From Sphingomonadaceae bacterium (GTDB taxonomy: Bacteria > Pseudomonadota > Alphaproteobacteria > Sphingomonadales > Sphingomonadaceae): DNA of 64,000 nt. Below the pieces are notes generated by a model that saw only the letters and a list, made by a program, of their open reading frames with translations, did no database searches and was not told the DNA's origin. Within the stretch, counting starts at the first letter, position 1. Every line of letters starts with the position of its first letter. This document shows positions 10,973 through 18,973 of this stretch, piece by piece. The translations under genes were made by a program, and so were the position numbers. The stretch spans positions 124,001-188,000 of the forward strand of contig JAKFUU010000018.1 of NCBI GenBank assembly GCA_021732525.1. The letters run 5' to 3'.

Positions 10973-11509
10973 ATGACAAGTGACCAGCCACCACTAACAT
11001 CGACTGAGTTAACGCAGCTGCGGGCAATCCTTGAACGTGACGCGATCCGACAGGTCTTGGAAGGCTATGTGCGCGGGAATGATCGAGGCGAGGAAGCGCC
11101 CATGCGCGCCGCATATTGGGACGACGCCTATGACGATCACGGTCCGTTCAAAGGCAACGCTCAGGATTTTTGCACCTGGGCGCTGCCGCTCGGCAAAGAA
11201 ACTTCCGGTCACCAGCACTTTCTCGGGCAATCCGTCATTTCCGTCGAAGACGATCTGGCATCTGCGGAGACCTATTTTGTCTATTACGCCGAGAACGGGC
11301 GTACGCCGGAACCCAACGTAGTAAACGCGCTCGCTGGCCGCTATGTCGATACGCTTGAGCGGCGCGACGGGGTGTGGAAAATCGCGCATCGGATCGTGGT
11401 CGTCGACTGGAGCACTGTATGGCGTTCGGACGAGAGGTTCTGGGACATCGAAAAATTCGTCAGCGGCGACTGGTATCCGAACGACCAGATCTACAAGAAG
11501 CCGCTTTAG
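10973..11509 (+). CDS. SnoaL-like (NTF2 fold) protein
   Basis: A 178-residue protein whose core (IRQVLEGYVRGNDRGEE, then DDAYDDHG) closely parallels the protein at 73-615, so the two are paralogues. It also has the C-terminal RRDGVWKIAHRIVVVDW strand pair that marks this fold. The reaction is unknown. The gene follows the terminator at 10723 by about 210 bases and is followed after 73 bases by a second SnoaL-like gene, suggesting a two-gene unit. A 7-of-8 operator match (10788-10795) lies upstream, but it is not counted. Confidence 0.78.
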   Translation: MTSDQPPLTSTELTQLRAILERDAIRQVLEGYVRGNDRGEEAPMRAAYWDDAYDDHGPFKGNAQDFCTWALPLGKETSGHQHFLGQSVISVEDDLASAETYFVYYAENGRTPEPNVVNALAGRYVDTLERRDGVWKIAHRIVVVDWSTVWRSDERFWDIEKFVSGDWYPNDQIYKKPL

Positions 11510-11582
11510 TTAGTGGGGTTGGCATTAGCGCAATCCCGCCCGAAGGTGTTGATCGCTTGTGTTCGACAAAAAGGATGTTGAT

Positions 11583-12053
11583 ATGGATGCAGTTGACAGA
11601 TTGTCTGCAATCGAAGGCATAAAACTCGCAAAGGCTCGCCATCAAAGAGGGGTCGATACGAAAGACGGCGACTTGTTGCGCCGCGCATTTGCGGACGATG
11701 TCGAAATCGATTGTCGCGGGGTAATGGTCGACCCGGCTACGGGTGCGAATTTTGCTCCGGCCACCGATGAGATGATCCGCGGCAGCGACAACGCGGTCAA
11801 TGCTGCCCTCGTCTCACTCAAGGGTTTGGTTTCGGTCCATCATGTGAGTGTGCCAGAAATCGAGATTACCGGCCCGACGAGCGGCAAGGCTATTTGGCCA
11901 ATGGTCGACCGGATCCTTTTGGGTGCAGACGCGGAATTCAAAGAAATCATCGGCTACGGCTTCTACTATGAGGCTTACGAGTGTGTTGGTGATGACTGGC
12001 GGATGAAGACGATGCGCCTAGTTCGGACCCGAATGGATTTTGTTCCTCGCTAG
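11583..12053 (+). CDS. SnoaL-like (NTF2 fold) protein
   Basis: A protein of about 156 residues with the SnoaL-like layout: an N-terminal helix (AIEGIKLAKARHQRGVD), an acidic turn (DDVEID) and a C-terminal strand pair (YYEAYECVGDDWRMKTMRLVRTRMDF). A GTG at 11559 is in frame, but the ATG at 11583 with AAAGGA eight bases upstream is a better start. It is more diverged from the SnoaL-like proteins at 73 and 10973 than these are from each other. Function unknown; probably co-transcribed with the preceding gene. Confidence 0.7.
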   Translation: MDAVDRLSAIEGIKLAKARHQRGVDTKDGDLLRRAFADDVEIDCRGVMVDPATGANFAPATDEMIRGSDNAVNAALVSLKGLVSVHHVSVPEIEITGPTSGKAIWPMVDRILLGADAEFKEIIGYGFYYEAYECVGDDWRMKTMRLVRTRMDFVPR

Positions 12054-12164
12054 CGTATTGTGAAGCCTCGCATTGGAAGGTGGCGATTTGCAGTAGTGCG
12101 TGTCGCGATAGCCTGTTTTCAAATGCAGTAGATGGTCTTCAATCCTCGAACTTGCATTGCCGGA

Positions 12165-12530
12165 TCATAGCGTTCGCATTTCTTCAAACAACATCAGCCG
12201 CGTTGCGGACCGGTCCATGAACTGTTCCTCATCCGCGACAATGACTGAAGCAATTTCCGGCCGCGAAACGAAGGCGAGCATTTCCTCAAGCGCCTCCCGC
12301 GAAGCATACCAGACCTCGGTGATGCAATCGTAGTCGGGCTCGCCATCGGCGCCTTGGCCAAACGGGTCGAATTTTGCATCTTCGATACGGTAGTTCCGGC
12401 GATAATCGAGCGGGTGCGGCACGAGTTCGCGGATAAGAGGGACGTGACCGTTTTCATACTGGTCCTTGAATTGTTCGAGCGTCATTCCGGCCTTGCGCTT
12501 GAAGTGGCATATAAGCTTGACCATGATCAT
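12165..12530 (-). CDS. EthD domain protein
   Basis: A 121-residue dimeric alpha/beta-barrel type protein with the EthD signature: VKLICHFKRKAGMTLEQFKDQYENGHVPLI near the N terminus is recognisable by its KRKxGMTxEQF and H-x-P elements. EthD proteins accompany P450 or ring-degradation systems, and some act as small decarboxylases or lyases. The ATG overlaps the stop of the upstream SDR (ATGA), so the two are translationally coupled. A second ATG three codons... two codons in (12524) is also possible. A related gene is at 23640. Confidence 0.8.
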   Translation of the reverse strand: MIMVKLICHFKRKAGMTLEQFKDQYENGHVPLIRELVPHPLDYRRNYRIEDAKFDPFGQGADGEPDYDCITEVWYASREALEEMLAFVSRPEIASVIVADEEQFMDRSATRLMLFEEMRTL

Positions 12531-13354
12531 GGTTCTCCATCGCTCGCGTGTGATGTGTGATCTGCCACGGTGGCGTTTTCAGCCATGACTTCGTACGGCA
12601 ATTCGTCGGGCTGAACTTGCCGGAGCAGATGGTTGCCGTTATCGACGGTCAATGTTGCGCCGGTGACGGCCGCATTGGGGCTGCAGAGCCACAGGCAGGC
12701 ATCCGCGATCTCGTGGGCCTTCACTGCCCGGCCGAGGGGAATTTCCTTCAAAACTGCCTTCCAGGCTTCCGGATTGGCTTGCAGAACCGCAGTCATCGGC
12801 GTTTCTATGATGCCTGGCTGTACGGCATTTACACGTATTCCTCTGGACGCATATTCAAGCGCGGCATATTTGACGAGGACGCCGGCCGCGCCTTTGGCGC
12901 AACCATAACTGCTATAGCCGATGAGGGGCTGCGTCGTCGTGGTCGACGTGATCACCACGATGGCTCCGCCGTCGCGCATGTGGCGCGCCATATGCTTCAC
13001 AAAGTGAAACGGGCCGAAGAAGTTGATGTCGATGGCCTGCCTCATCGTTTCAGGGGCAATGGCATCGATTGTGCCGACAAACGGTACTCCCGCCGTCATT
13101 ATGGCTATATCGATCGGGCCGTGCGCGGCCACGGCTGCCTTGGCCATTGCTTCCACATCGGCCTCGATCGAAGCATCGCAGCGAACGGCCTGGCCACCGA
13201 TAAGGTAGGCAAGCTCCTGTACGCCCGCCATTCGCCGCGCTCCAACTGTAACGCGAGCTCCCTGATCCGCAAGCTGTCTTGCGGTCTCCCAGCCACAGTT
13301 CCCCGGAGCAGAAGCACCCAAAACTACGGCGCATTTATTTTGGAATGCGGACAT
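12527..13354 (-). CDS. SDR family oxidoreductase
   Basis: A protein of about 275 residues. The cofactor loop is atypical (GASAPGNCGWETA), as in the divergent or complex-type SDRs, but the catalytic YGCAK and a VITSTTTT serine segment are present. An upstream in-frame start exists at 13393; the ATG at 13354 has GGGAG upstream and fits the family N terminus. The extra C-terminal tail of about 30 residues after DNGNHLL is unusual. Downstream it overlaps the EthD gene by four bases, and upstream it follows another SDR on the same strand by 40 bases. Confidence 0.85.
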   Translation of the reverse strand: MSAFQNKCAVVLGASAPGNCGWETARQLADQGARVTVGARRMAGVQELAYLIGGQAVRCDASIEADVEAMAKAAVAAHGPIDIAIMTAGVPFVGTIDAIAPETMRQAIDINFFGPFHFVKHMARHMRDGGAIVVITSTTTTQPLIGYSSYGCAKGAAGVLVKYAALEYASRGIRVNAVQPGIIETPMTAVLQANPEAWKAVLKEIPLGRAVKAHEIADACLWLCSPNAAVTGATLTVDNGNHLLRQVQPDELPYEVMAENATVADHTSHASDGEP

Positions 13355-13393
13355 GGCTCTTCTCCCAGCTTTCATAAAACGAATCTGAAACAA

Positions 13394-14218
13394 TTAGCAG
13401 TAACTGAGATTCATCCGATTGAAGTCGCTATAATGCGGCATATGCATGGTTATACCGCCATCAATGACAATATTCTGACCGGTGATGAATTGCGCATCAT
13501 CAGAACACAAATATAAAGCCATGCTAGCCACGTCCTCAGGCTTGCCGAGCTGAGGAGTCAGCGTATTTTCTTCCAATATGGTCAGCACTTCGCCGAACAC
13601 ATGTTGTGCACCACCCTCCGTAAGGATCACGCCCGGGCAAACGCAATTGCATCGCAGACCCTGCTTGCCGTAAATGACGGCGATGTTGCGCGCTAGGTTG
13701 ATCACTGCTGCCTTGGAGGCACCATAAGCAATATTTGACATGCTCCCCAGGATGCCGGCACCAGAGGAGGTCATCACGATAGACCCTTGGCCTTGGTCGA
13801 GCATGTGGGGAATAGCGAATTTGCACCCCGCAAGATAGCCGCGGACATTCGCTGCCATGATCCGATCCCACCATTCAAAGTCGATATTGACCGGATCGGT
13901 GTCGTTGACATTAGCCTCGACGGACATCAGCGCAGCATTGTTAAAGAGAAAGTCCAACCGGCCGAATTGGTTGACCGTCGTGTCGATCATTTTCTCGACT
14001 GAAGCAACATCAAGTGCATCAAACTGGATCGGCAATACCCTGTCGCCCAGTGCATGGGCGAGCTCGCATGCCTTTTCATCGTTGATATCGCCGATAGCCA
14101 CATAGGCCCCCGCTGCTGCGAAGCGCTTTACAGCTGCGGCGCCAATGCCAGAGGCGCCACCAGTTACGACCGCAACTTTTCCTTCGATGCCTCGCACCCT
14201 GGACTCCTTTTCGACCAT
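13394..14218 (-). CDS. SDR family oxidoreductase
   Basis: A 274-residue classical SDR with TGGASGIG, NNAA, a TSSGAG serine segment and YGASK. The C-terminal IDGG motif is followed by an unusual tail (ITMHMPHYSDFNRMNLSYC). The ATG at 14218 is the first start; a GTG seven codons later has AAGGAG upstream and may be the real one. It is the first gene of the minus-strand SDR-SDR-EthD unit. A palindromic operator lies 27 bases upstream of the ATG. Confidence 0.87.
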   Translation of the reverse strand: MVEKESRVRGIEGKVAVVTGGASGIGAAAVKRFAAAGAYVAIGDINDEKACELAHALGDRVLPIQFDALDVASVEKMIDTTVNQFGRLDFLFNNAALMSVEANVNDTDPVNIDFEWWDRIMAANVRGYLAGCKFAIPHMLDQGQGSIVMTSSGAGILGSMSNIAYGASKAAVINLARNIAVIYGKQGLRCNCVCPGVILTEGGAQHVFGEVLTILEENTLTPQLGKPEDVASMALYLCSDDAQFITGQNIVIDGGITMHMPHYSDFNRMNLSYC

Positions 14219-14244
14219 AGGACAGAACCTAGTAGGAAAAAATA

Positions 14245-14252
14245 TGATGTCA
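14245..14252. promoter_or_regulatory. Operator-like palindrome (copy 3)
   Basis: TGATGTCA core with AT-rich flanks, 27 bases upstream of the SDR ATG at 14218. On the minus strand it reads TTGACATCAT. Confidence 0.5.
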
Positions 14253-14392
14253 ATATTAGTTATTACATCTCGTCCGGTCCTGATGCAATGTAGTGCCGTG
14301 CAGAGGAGCCAAATCAGCCATTTTCAGGATGCTGTGAGAATGTCGCGCTGCTTGGCAAGGGAAAGAGGGCGACGACTGTCATTTAATTATAT

Positions 14393-14400
14393 TGACGTCA
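14393..14400. promoter_or_regulatory. Operator-like palindrome (copy 4)
   Basis: TGACGTCA core, fully self-complementary, in the context ATTGACGTCAC, 158 bases upstream of the CoA-transferase start at 14558. Confidence 0.5.
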
Positions 14401-14441
14401 CTTTTTGTTTGTGCTCTTAAAAGTACGGTCGGTTTGGAGTG

Positions 14442-14485
14442 CAGCCCAGCCCAGCAGCCCAGCAGCCCAGCCCAGCAGCGCAGCG
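14442..14485. repeat. CAG / CAGCC microsatellite-like tract
   Basis: About 44 bases built from mixed CAGCC and CAG units (order roughly CAGCC twice, CAG, CAGCC, CAG, CAGCC twice, CAG). It lies in the leader between the operator and the CoA-transferase start. Copy-number change here would alter leader length but not the coding frame if translation starts at 14558. Confidence 0.7.
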
Positions 14486-14557
14486 GAGGCGGCTCACGCG
14501 GCAACAAAGCTGGATGGACTATCGGAACGAATTGAGATCGAAAGGCAAATTACGACG

Positions 14558-15454
14558 ATGAGCAAACTCGCACCCTTAAGCGCGATCGATGATTTGGTAA
14601 GGGACGGAGACATGGTGGCGTTGGGAGGTGGTTGGCTTGCCAACCACCCAATGGCAGCAGTTCGTCAGTTGATCCGCAGTGGAAAGAAGGATCTTCGCTT
14701 GGTGTCGAACATCGGTTCGATCGATGTCGATCTTCTGGTTGCTGGTGATTGCGTTGCCGAGGTTCATTACTCAATGGTGTCTCTTGAAGCGTTCGGCTTC
14801 GCTAATCACATGCGCGCTGGATTTGAAAGTGGCCGGGTCAAGGCAAAGGAAATTCCGGGTCTCGCCATGCTCATCGGGCTTGATGCTGCGGGTCGCGGCA
14901 TACCGTCAATCTCTTATGTGGGACCCTTTGGTTCGGATCTGATTGATTGCAACCCCGATCTCAAGCGAGTCAAGTGCCCGTTCAGCGATAGAGACATGAT
15001 AGCCGTGCGGGCAATAAAGCCCGATGTGGCGCTGCTCCACGTGACGCGATGTGACAGTGACGGGAACGCGCAGTGGCACGGAACGGTTGCACCAGATGTT
15101 GTCATGGGCAAAGCTGCCAAGCGCGTGATCATAACCTGCGAGGAGGTCGTGAGCCGCGGGGAAATCGTGAAAACGGCGGCTGCCACAGGTCTTCCGGGTT
15201 ACTATGTTGAGGCGGTTATAGAAGTACCCTTCGGTGCACACCCGTGTTCGCATGTCCCCCGCTACGCGATGGACGCTTTCAACATATGGGACTATTCGGA
15301 ACTCAAGCCCGGCGACCCCAAGCTTGCGGATTTTATCGCCCGGCTTCGGGGGGAAAGTGAAGTCGAATATCGCGCCCGGGTTCTGGATCGCGAAACAGCG
15401 CAGATCCTGCGCACTCTGGCCGATCTCGGCCGTCCTCTGGCGGAGGCCGCGTGA
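14558..15454 (+). CDS. CoA-transferase subunit A (IpdA/GctA-like)
   Basis: A protein of about 298 residues of the class I CoA-transferase alpha type: an N-terminal DLVRDGDMVALGGG loop, then IGSIDVDLLVAGDCVAEVHYS and a YVGPFGSDL segment. The best-known relatives in catabolic clusters are glutaconate CoA-transferase and the steroid ring-opening hydrolase IpdAB. The frame is open from 14405 through the CAG repeats, but the ATG at 14558 (MSKLAPLS) matches the family N terminus. The stop overlaps the start of subunit B, so the two form one heteromeric enzyme. Confidence 0.82.
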   Translation: MSKLAPLSAIDDLVRDGDMVALGGGWLANHPMAAVRQLIRSGKKDLRLVSNIGSIDVDLLVAGDCVAEVHYSMVSLEAFGFANHMRAGFESGRVKAKEIPGLAMLIGLDAAGRGIPSISYVGPFGSDLIDCNPDLKRVKCPFSDRDMIAVRAIKPDVALLHVTRCDSDGNAQWHGTVAPDVVMGKAAKRVIITCEEVVSRGEIVKTAAATGLPGYYVEAVIEVPFGAHPCSHVPRYAMDAFNIWDYSELKPGDPKLADFIARLRGESEVEYRARVLDRETAQILRTLADLGRPLAEAA

Positions 15455-16314
15455 TGAAAGTCGAAACACATGAATTGATGGTCTGCCTGATTGCCAATGA
15501 GGTGCGTAACCACGGCGTCGTTGTCTTCGGATCATACACCCCGCTTGCCTATAGCTCCTACATGCTGGCTAAACTTACCCATGCAAAGGACGTGACTCTA
15601 ATCGGCTATAATGCGATCGACATGTCGGCCGTAGAAATGAGCTATTTCGGTCATGAAGCGGCAGCCTACAAATGCTCGACCGCCCGTATGGATGCACTTA
15701 ATGAAGTCAACAGCATTCACCTTAGTCATCGTGGCACGGTAGAGTGTATTTCGCCTGCCCAGATCGATGGGTCGGGAGCCTTCAATACCTCGATCATCGG
15801 CGATCCAGCCCAACCCAAAGTCTATCTTCCGGGCCAGGCAGGCGCCTCCGACGTTGCGCAGCATTATGAACGGATGGTTTTCTATATCGGTAACCATTCG
15901 ACCCGAACCCTGGTTCCCAAGGTTGACTTTGTTTCCGGCAATCGGTGGAAGATCAGTGCTACGGAACGCCGCAAGCACGGCCTGGTCCCGGGCCCCTACA
16001 AAGTAGTCACCAACATGGCCGTCATGGATAAGGACGATGAAGATCGGCCGTTCCGTCTGGTCAGTGTCCATCCGGGCCTGAGCGTCGAGGATGTCGTCAG
16101 CCAAACCGGCTTCGAGCTCGATACGACGGACACGATCGTCACCCCCGATCCCGATACGGTCCACCTCGACCTGCTGCGCACGCGCATCGATCCGCGCGGT
16201 ACGGCGAAGCTCGGCATTTTGGGCGGCCAAGAGAGGCGCGACTATCTTCGCCAGATCATCGAATATGAATGGCAGCGGGCGAAAGATCATTTGAAACTAT
16301 CCGCCGCTGCGTAG
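15454..16314 (+). CDS. CoA-transferase subunit B (IpdB/GctB-like)
   Basis: A protein of about 286 residues, partner of subunit A; its ATG overlaps the stop of A, with GTG at 15451 as an alternative start and GGAGG upstream. The family core VVVFGSYTPLAYSSYMLAKLTHA and the glycine-rich YLPGQAGASD segment are visible. At the place where true class I transferases show a Ser-Glu-Asn/Ser-Gly loop I see GYNAIDM, so the usual catalytic glutamate is not obvious. This points towards the IpdAB-type hydrolase or another non-transferase role rather than simple CoA transfer. Confidence 0.8.
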   Translation: MKVETHELMVCLIANEVRNHGVVVFGSYTPLAYSSYMLAKLTHAKDVTLIGYNAIDMSAVEMSYFGHEAAAYKCSTARMDALNEVNSIHLSHRGTVECISPAQIDGSGAFNTSIIGDPAQPKVYLPGQAGASDVAQHYERMVFYIGNHSTRTLVPKVDFVSGNRWKISATERRKHGLVPGPYKVVTNMAVMDKDDEDRPFRLVSVHPGLSVEDVVSQTGFELDTTDTIVTPDPDTVHLDLLRTRIDPRGTAKLGILGGQERRDYLRQIIEYEWQRAKDHLKLSAAA

Positions 16315-16343
16315 CGCAGTGTTGGTCGGATCCGTGAACTGAT

Positions 16344-16364
16344 CATAAATCGGCCGGATTTATG
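16344..16364. promoter_or_regulatory. Inverted repeat between CoA-transferase and TonB receptor
   Basis: Perfect 8-bp arms CATAAATC (16344-16351) and GATTTATG (16357-16364) around GGCCG. There is no T-tract after it on the plus strand. It could be a terminator for the transferase pair or an operator for the receptor 80 bases downstream. Confidence 0.45.
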
Positions 16365-16445
16365 AAAGATGACGCACTAAATAATTGATAAAAAATAATA
16401 AAACACTCAAATATTATCTTATTAAGTTTCAGGAGAGAAGTCGAA

Positions 16446-18836
16446 ATGCGCCAATCAAAGTATTATTTGATGACTTTGGTGTCTCCATTGGCGTTCTTTT
16501 GCCCCGCGAGCGTGCATGCACAGGATGCAATACCTACGACGTCTTCATCTATGCCAAACGACGGAGAGATCGTCGTGACAGCGCAAAAGCGTGAACAGTC
16601 ACTCAACGATGTCGGCATAACAATCACAGCGGCAACGGGCGACCAGTTGCAGGACCGCCGAATTACATCGGTGAACGACCTTACTACGCTTGTGCCTGGC
16701 TTCACGGTGCAGGAGAGCGCCTTCAATTCGACCTCATTTACCATGCGCGGTGTCGGCTTCTTCAACAGCGACCTTGCGACGCCTCCAACGGTCAGTGTTT
16801 ACGTCGACGAGGTCCCGGTCGCCTATCCGGCGATGACCCGGCTGGTGGCGTTCGATCTGGAGCGAGTCGAAGCCCTGAAAGGGCCCCAGGGCACTCTTTA
16901 TGGCCAAAATGCTACGGGCGGCGCTATTAACTACATAGCCGCGAAGCCGACCAGCCAACTGGCTTATGGCTTCGACGCGGGTTTTGGGCGTTTTAACATG
17001 TTCGAGCTCGGAGGATTTGTTAGCGGCCCTCTTTCGAACACACTCAGTGCCCGCCTGGCGGTGAAGGGGACGCATGGCGATGCATGGCAGAAAAGCACGA
17101 CGCGCCCCGGCGACACGCTCGGCCGAAAGCGCGAATTGCAAGGGCGCCTGACCCTTGACTGGGAACCCAGTGATCGCTGGACATCAAGGTTCACCGCCTT
17201 CGGCTGGCGTGATCGGTCCGATACGCTCGCACCCCAGTTGCAGAGCCTTGCGCCTGGCATTCCAGCGCTGGTCAATCCTAATCTGCTTAATTATCCTATC
17301 GTCCTGAACAGCCGCGCCGCTGACTGGACGCCCGGGCGCGACTATTCAAAGAGCGACCAGTTCATTCAGGTCGCCTTGCGCAATGAGTATCAAATATCTG
17401 ACGATATTCAGCTTACTTCGCTCACCTCATACGGGCGCATGAAAACGTCCTATGCTCAGGATTTCGATGGCACTTCACTTGAACTGTTCGACATCGAGTA
17501 CCGAGGCAGAGGGCTGGAGCCGTTTGGCATCAACGGAAGAAACGGGTCGATCAAATCCATTACGCAGGAGCTGCGCGTCGGTGGAAATACCGGTCCACTG
17601 AGCTGGCTGCTAGGCGTCAATTATGAACACGATCTGATCAAGGACGCCCCGGGCTTGCGCTTCGGGGATTTCTCGAGCGCACACGCGTTCGAACCAGGAT
17701 TTGGTATCGTCGGAGCCGCCGCCCGGGGAGTGGGCAGATATGATGTCGATACCTACGGTATATTCGGGAATGCCGAATACGAGCTGATGAATGGCTTTAC
17801 TGTCCAGGCGGCCGTTCGCTATAACAACGACAAGCGGAAATTCGCGGGGTGCTCCTTTAGCGAACCTGGCGGAAGCCCGCTTGCTCAGGGCGGTGGTTCG
17901 TCAGCTGTTATGCAGGTGCTTCAGGGCTTTCTGAACGGTGGAGCACCTGTCGTGCCAATCACTGACGGCACCTGTTATACCCTAGATGTGACGCGCAACT
18001 TCGTTCCAATAGGAATTGTTCAAGAAACACTCCACGAGGATAACATTTCCTGGAAGGTTGGTGCCACATGGAAGTCTGCGCCGGGCACACTGCTTTATGC
18101 GAACGTGTCAAAGGGGTACAAGGCCGGTACATTCCCGGTCGTCGGAGCGTCGCTGAGTTCGCAGTACGCGCCTGTTACCCAGGAGTCCGTCGTTGCCTAC
18201 GAGGCAGGGTTCAAGGCCGGTTTGTTTGATAGGAAATTGCAGCTAAACGGGGCGGGGTTTTACTATGACTACCGCAACAAGCAGCTTCGCGGAAAATTCC
18301 TCGATCCAGTGTTTGGGGCCCTGGAGGCTCTAGTAACGATCCCCAAATCGCGTGTTATTGGGTTTGAGGGTCAGGCAGTAATCAGGCCGATCGACGGACT
18401 GGTGATTGATACTTCGGTCACCTACGTCGATACCAAGATACAGCGCTTCATCGGGCTCGACAGCTTGGGGGTGCCGGGTGACCAGGCCGGTACGCGGTTC
18501 CCTTACTCGCCAAAGCTTCAATGGATTACTGACGCGCAATATACTCGCTCGATCACAACTGGCTGGAATGCCTTTCTTGGTGGCACTGTAACATACAACA
18601 GCAAGACTAGTTCGGGCATTGGCAATCCGACTGTACTTGCCATTGATAGCTATACACTGCTTGACCTACGAGGCGGCGTTGAATCTCAAGACGGACGCTA
18701 TCGGATTGCCGCTTGGGCCAAGAATGTCACGGGCAAGTATCACTGGAGCAACGCATTCCTTAGTTTCGATACAATCGTCCGCTTTCCGGCGCGGCCATCG
18801 ACCTATGGCGTAACCTTCTCTTATCGCTTCGATTAG
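16446..18836 (+). CDS. TonB-dependent outer membrane receptor
   Basis: A 796-residue receptor with a signal peptide ending near VHAQ, a TonB box (GEIVVTAQKREQS), a plug with VEALKGPQGTLYGQNATGG, and a beta-barrel rich in alternating aromatic residues. The protein ends SYRFD, so the usual terminal aromatic residue is followed by one extra Asp. The start has an AGGAGAG RBS. It lies 131 bases after the CoA-transferase pair; the intervening DNA is AT-rich and holds the inverted repeat at 16344. It probably imports a pathway substrate. Confidence 0.92.
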   Translation: MRQSKYYLMTLVSPLAFFCPASVHAQDAIPTTSSSMPNDGEIVVTAQKREQSLNDVGITITAATGDQLQDRRITSVNDLTTLVPGFTVQESAFNSTSFTMRGVGFFNSDLATPPTVSVYVDEVPVAYPAMTRLVAFDLERVEALKGPQGTLYGQNATGGAINYIAAKPTSQLAYGFDAGFGRFNMFELGGFVSGPLSNTLSARLAVKGTHGDAWQKSTTRPGDTLGRKRELQGRLTLDWEPSDRWTSRFTAFGWRDRSDTLAPQLQSLAPGIPALVNPNLLNYPIVLNSRAADWTPGRDYSKSDQFIQVALRNEYQISDDIQLTSLTSYGRMKTSYAQDFDGTSLELFDIEYRGRGLEPFGINGRNGSIKSITQELRVGGNTGPLSWLLGVNYEHDLIKDAPGLRFGDFSSAHAFEPGFGIVGAAARGVGRYDVDTYGIFGNAEYELMNGFTVQAAVRYNNDKRKFAGCSFSEPGGSPLAQGGGSSAVMQVLQGFLNGGAPVVPITDGTCYTLDVTRNFVPIGIVQETLHEDNISWKVGATWKSAPGTLLYANVSKGYKAGTFPVVGASLSSQYAPVTQESVVAYEAGFKAGLFDRKLQLNGAGFYYDYRNKQLRGKFLDPVFGALEALVTIPKSRVIGFEGQAVIRPIDGLVIDTSVTYVDTKIQRFIGLDSLGVPGDQAGTRFPYSPKLQWITDAQYTRSITTGWNAFLGGTVTYNSKTSSGIGNPTVLAIDSYTLLDLRGGVESQDGRYRIAAWAKNVTGKYHWSNAFLSFDTIVRFPARPSTYGVTFSYRFD

Positions 18837-18973
18837 ACTGACGGCGTTAGGGCCGCTGGTGAGCGGCTCCAGCCTGGTAATGAAAGCGGGGATCGGTTTT
18901 CAGGCGGTCCGGTATTTTGGCAGATCTTTTGGCCCAACCGGAAGATCCGCCAACCCAAGAAACGGAGTTTGCC

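Larger units (their letters stand above)
14219..14557. promoter_or_regulatory. Divergent promoter region with two operators
   Basis: This 339-base gap separates the minus-strand SDR from the CoA-transferase pair. It holds two operator-like palindromes (14245-14252, 14393-14400), one nearer each gene, and a CAG/CAGCC repeat tract at 14442-14485. Nothing else coding is visible in it. Confidence 0.5.

Noticed and set aside
12557-13516. 319-codon plus-strand open frame
   Set aside because: It is antisense to two SDR genes with full catalytic motifs, and its product shows no family pattern.
14442-14485. CRISPR-like array
   Set aside because: The units are 3-5 bases with no spacers; it is a simple microsatellite. 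No other repeat series in the window looks like CRISPR.
14405-14557. Upstream extension of the CoA-transferase subunit A through the CAG repeats
   Set aside because: The extension is low-complexity (Ala, Gln, Pro, Ser), lacks an RBS and is not part of the family; ATG at 14558 fits the family start.
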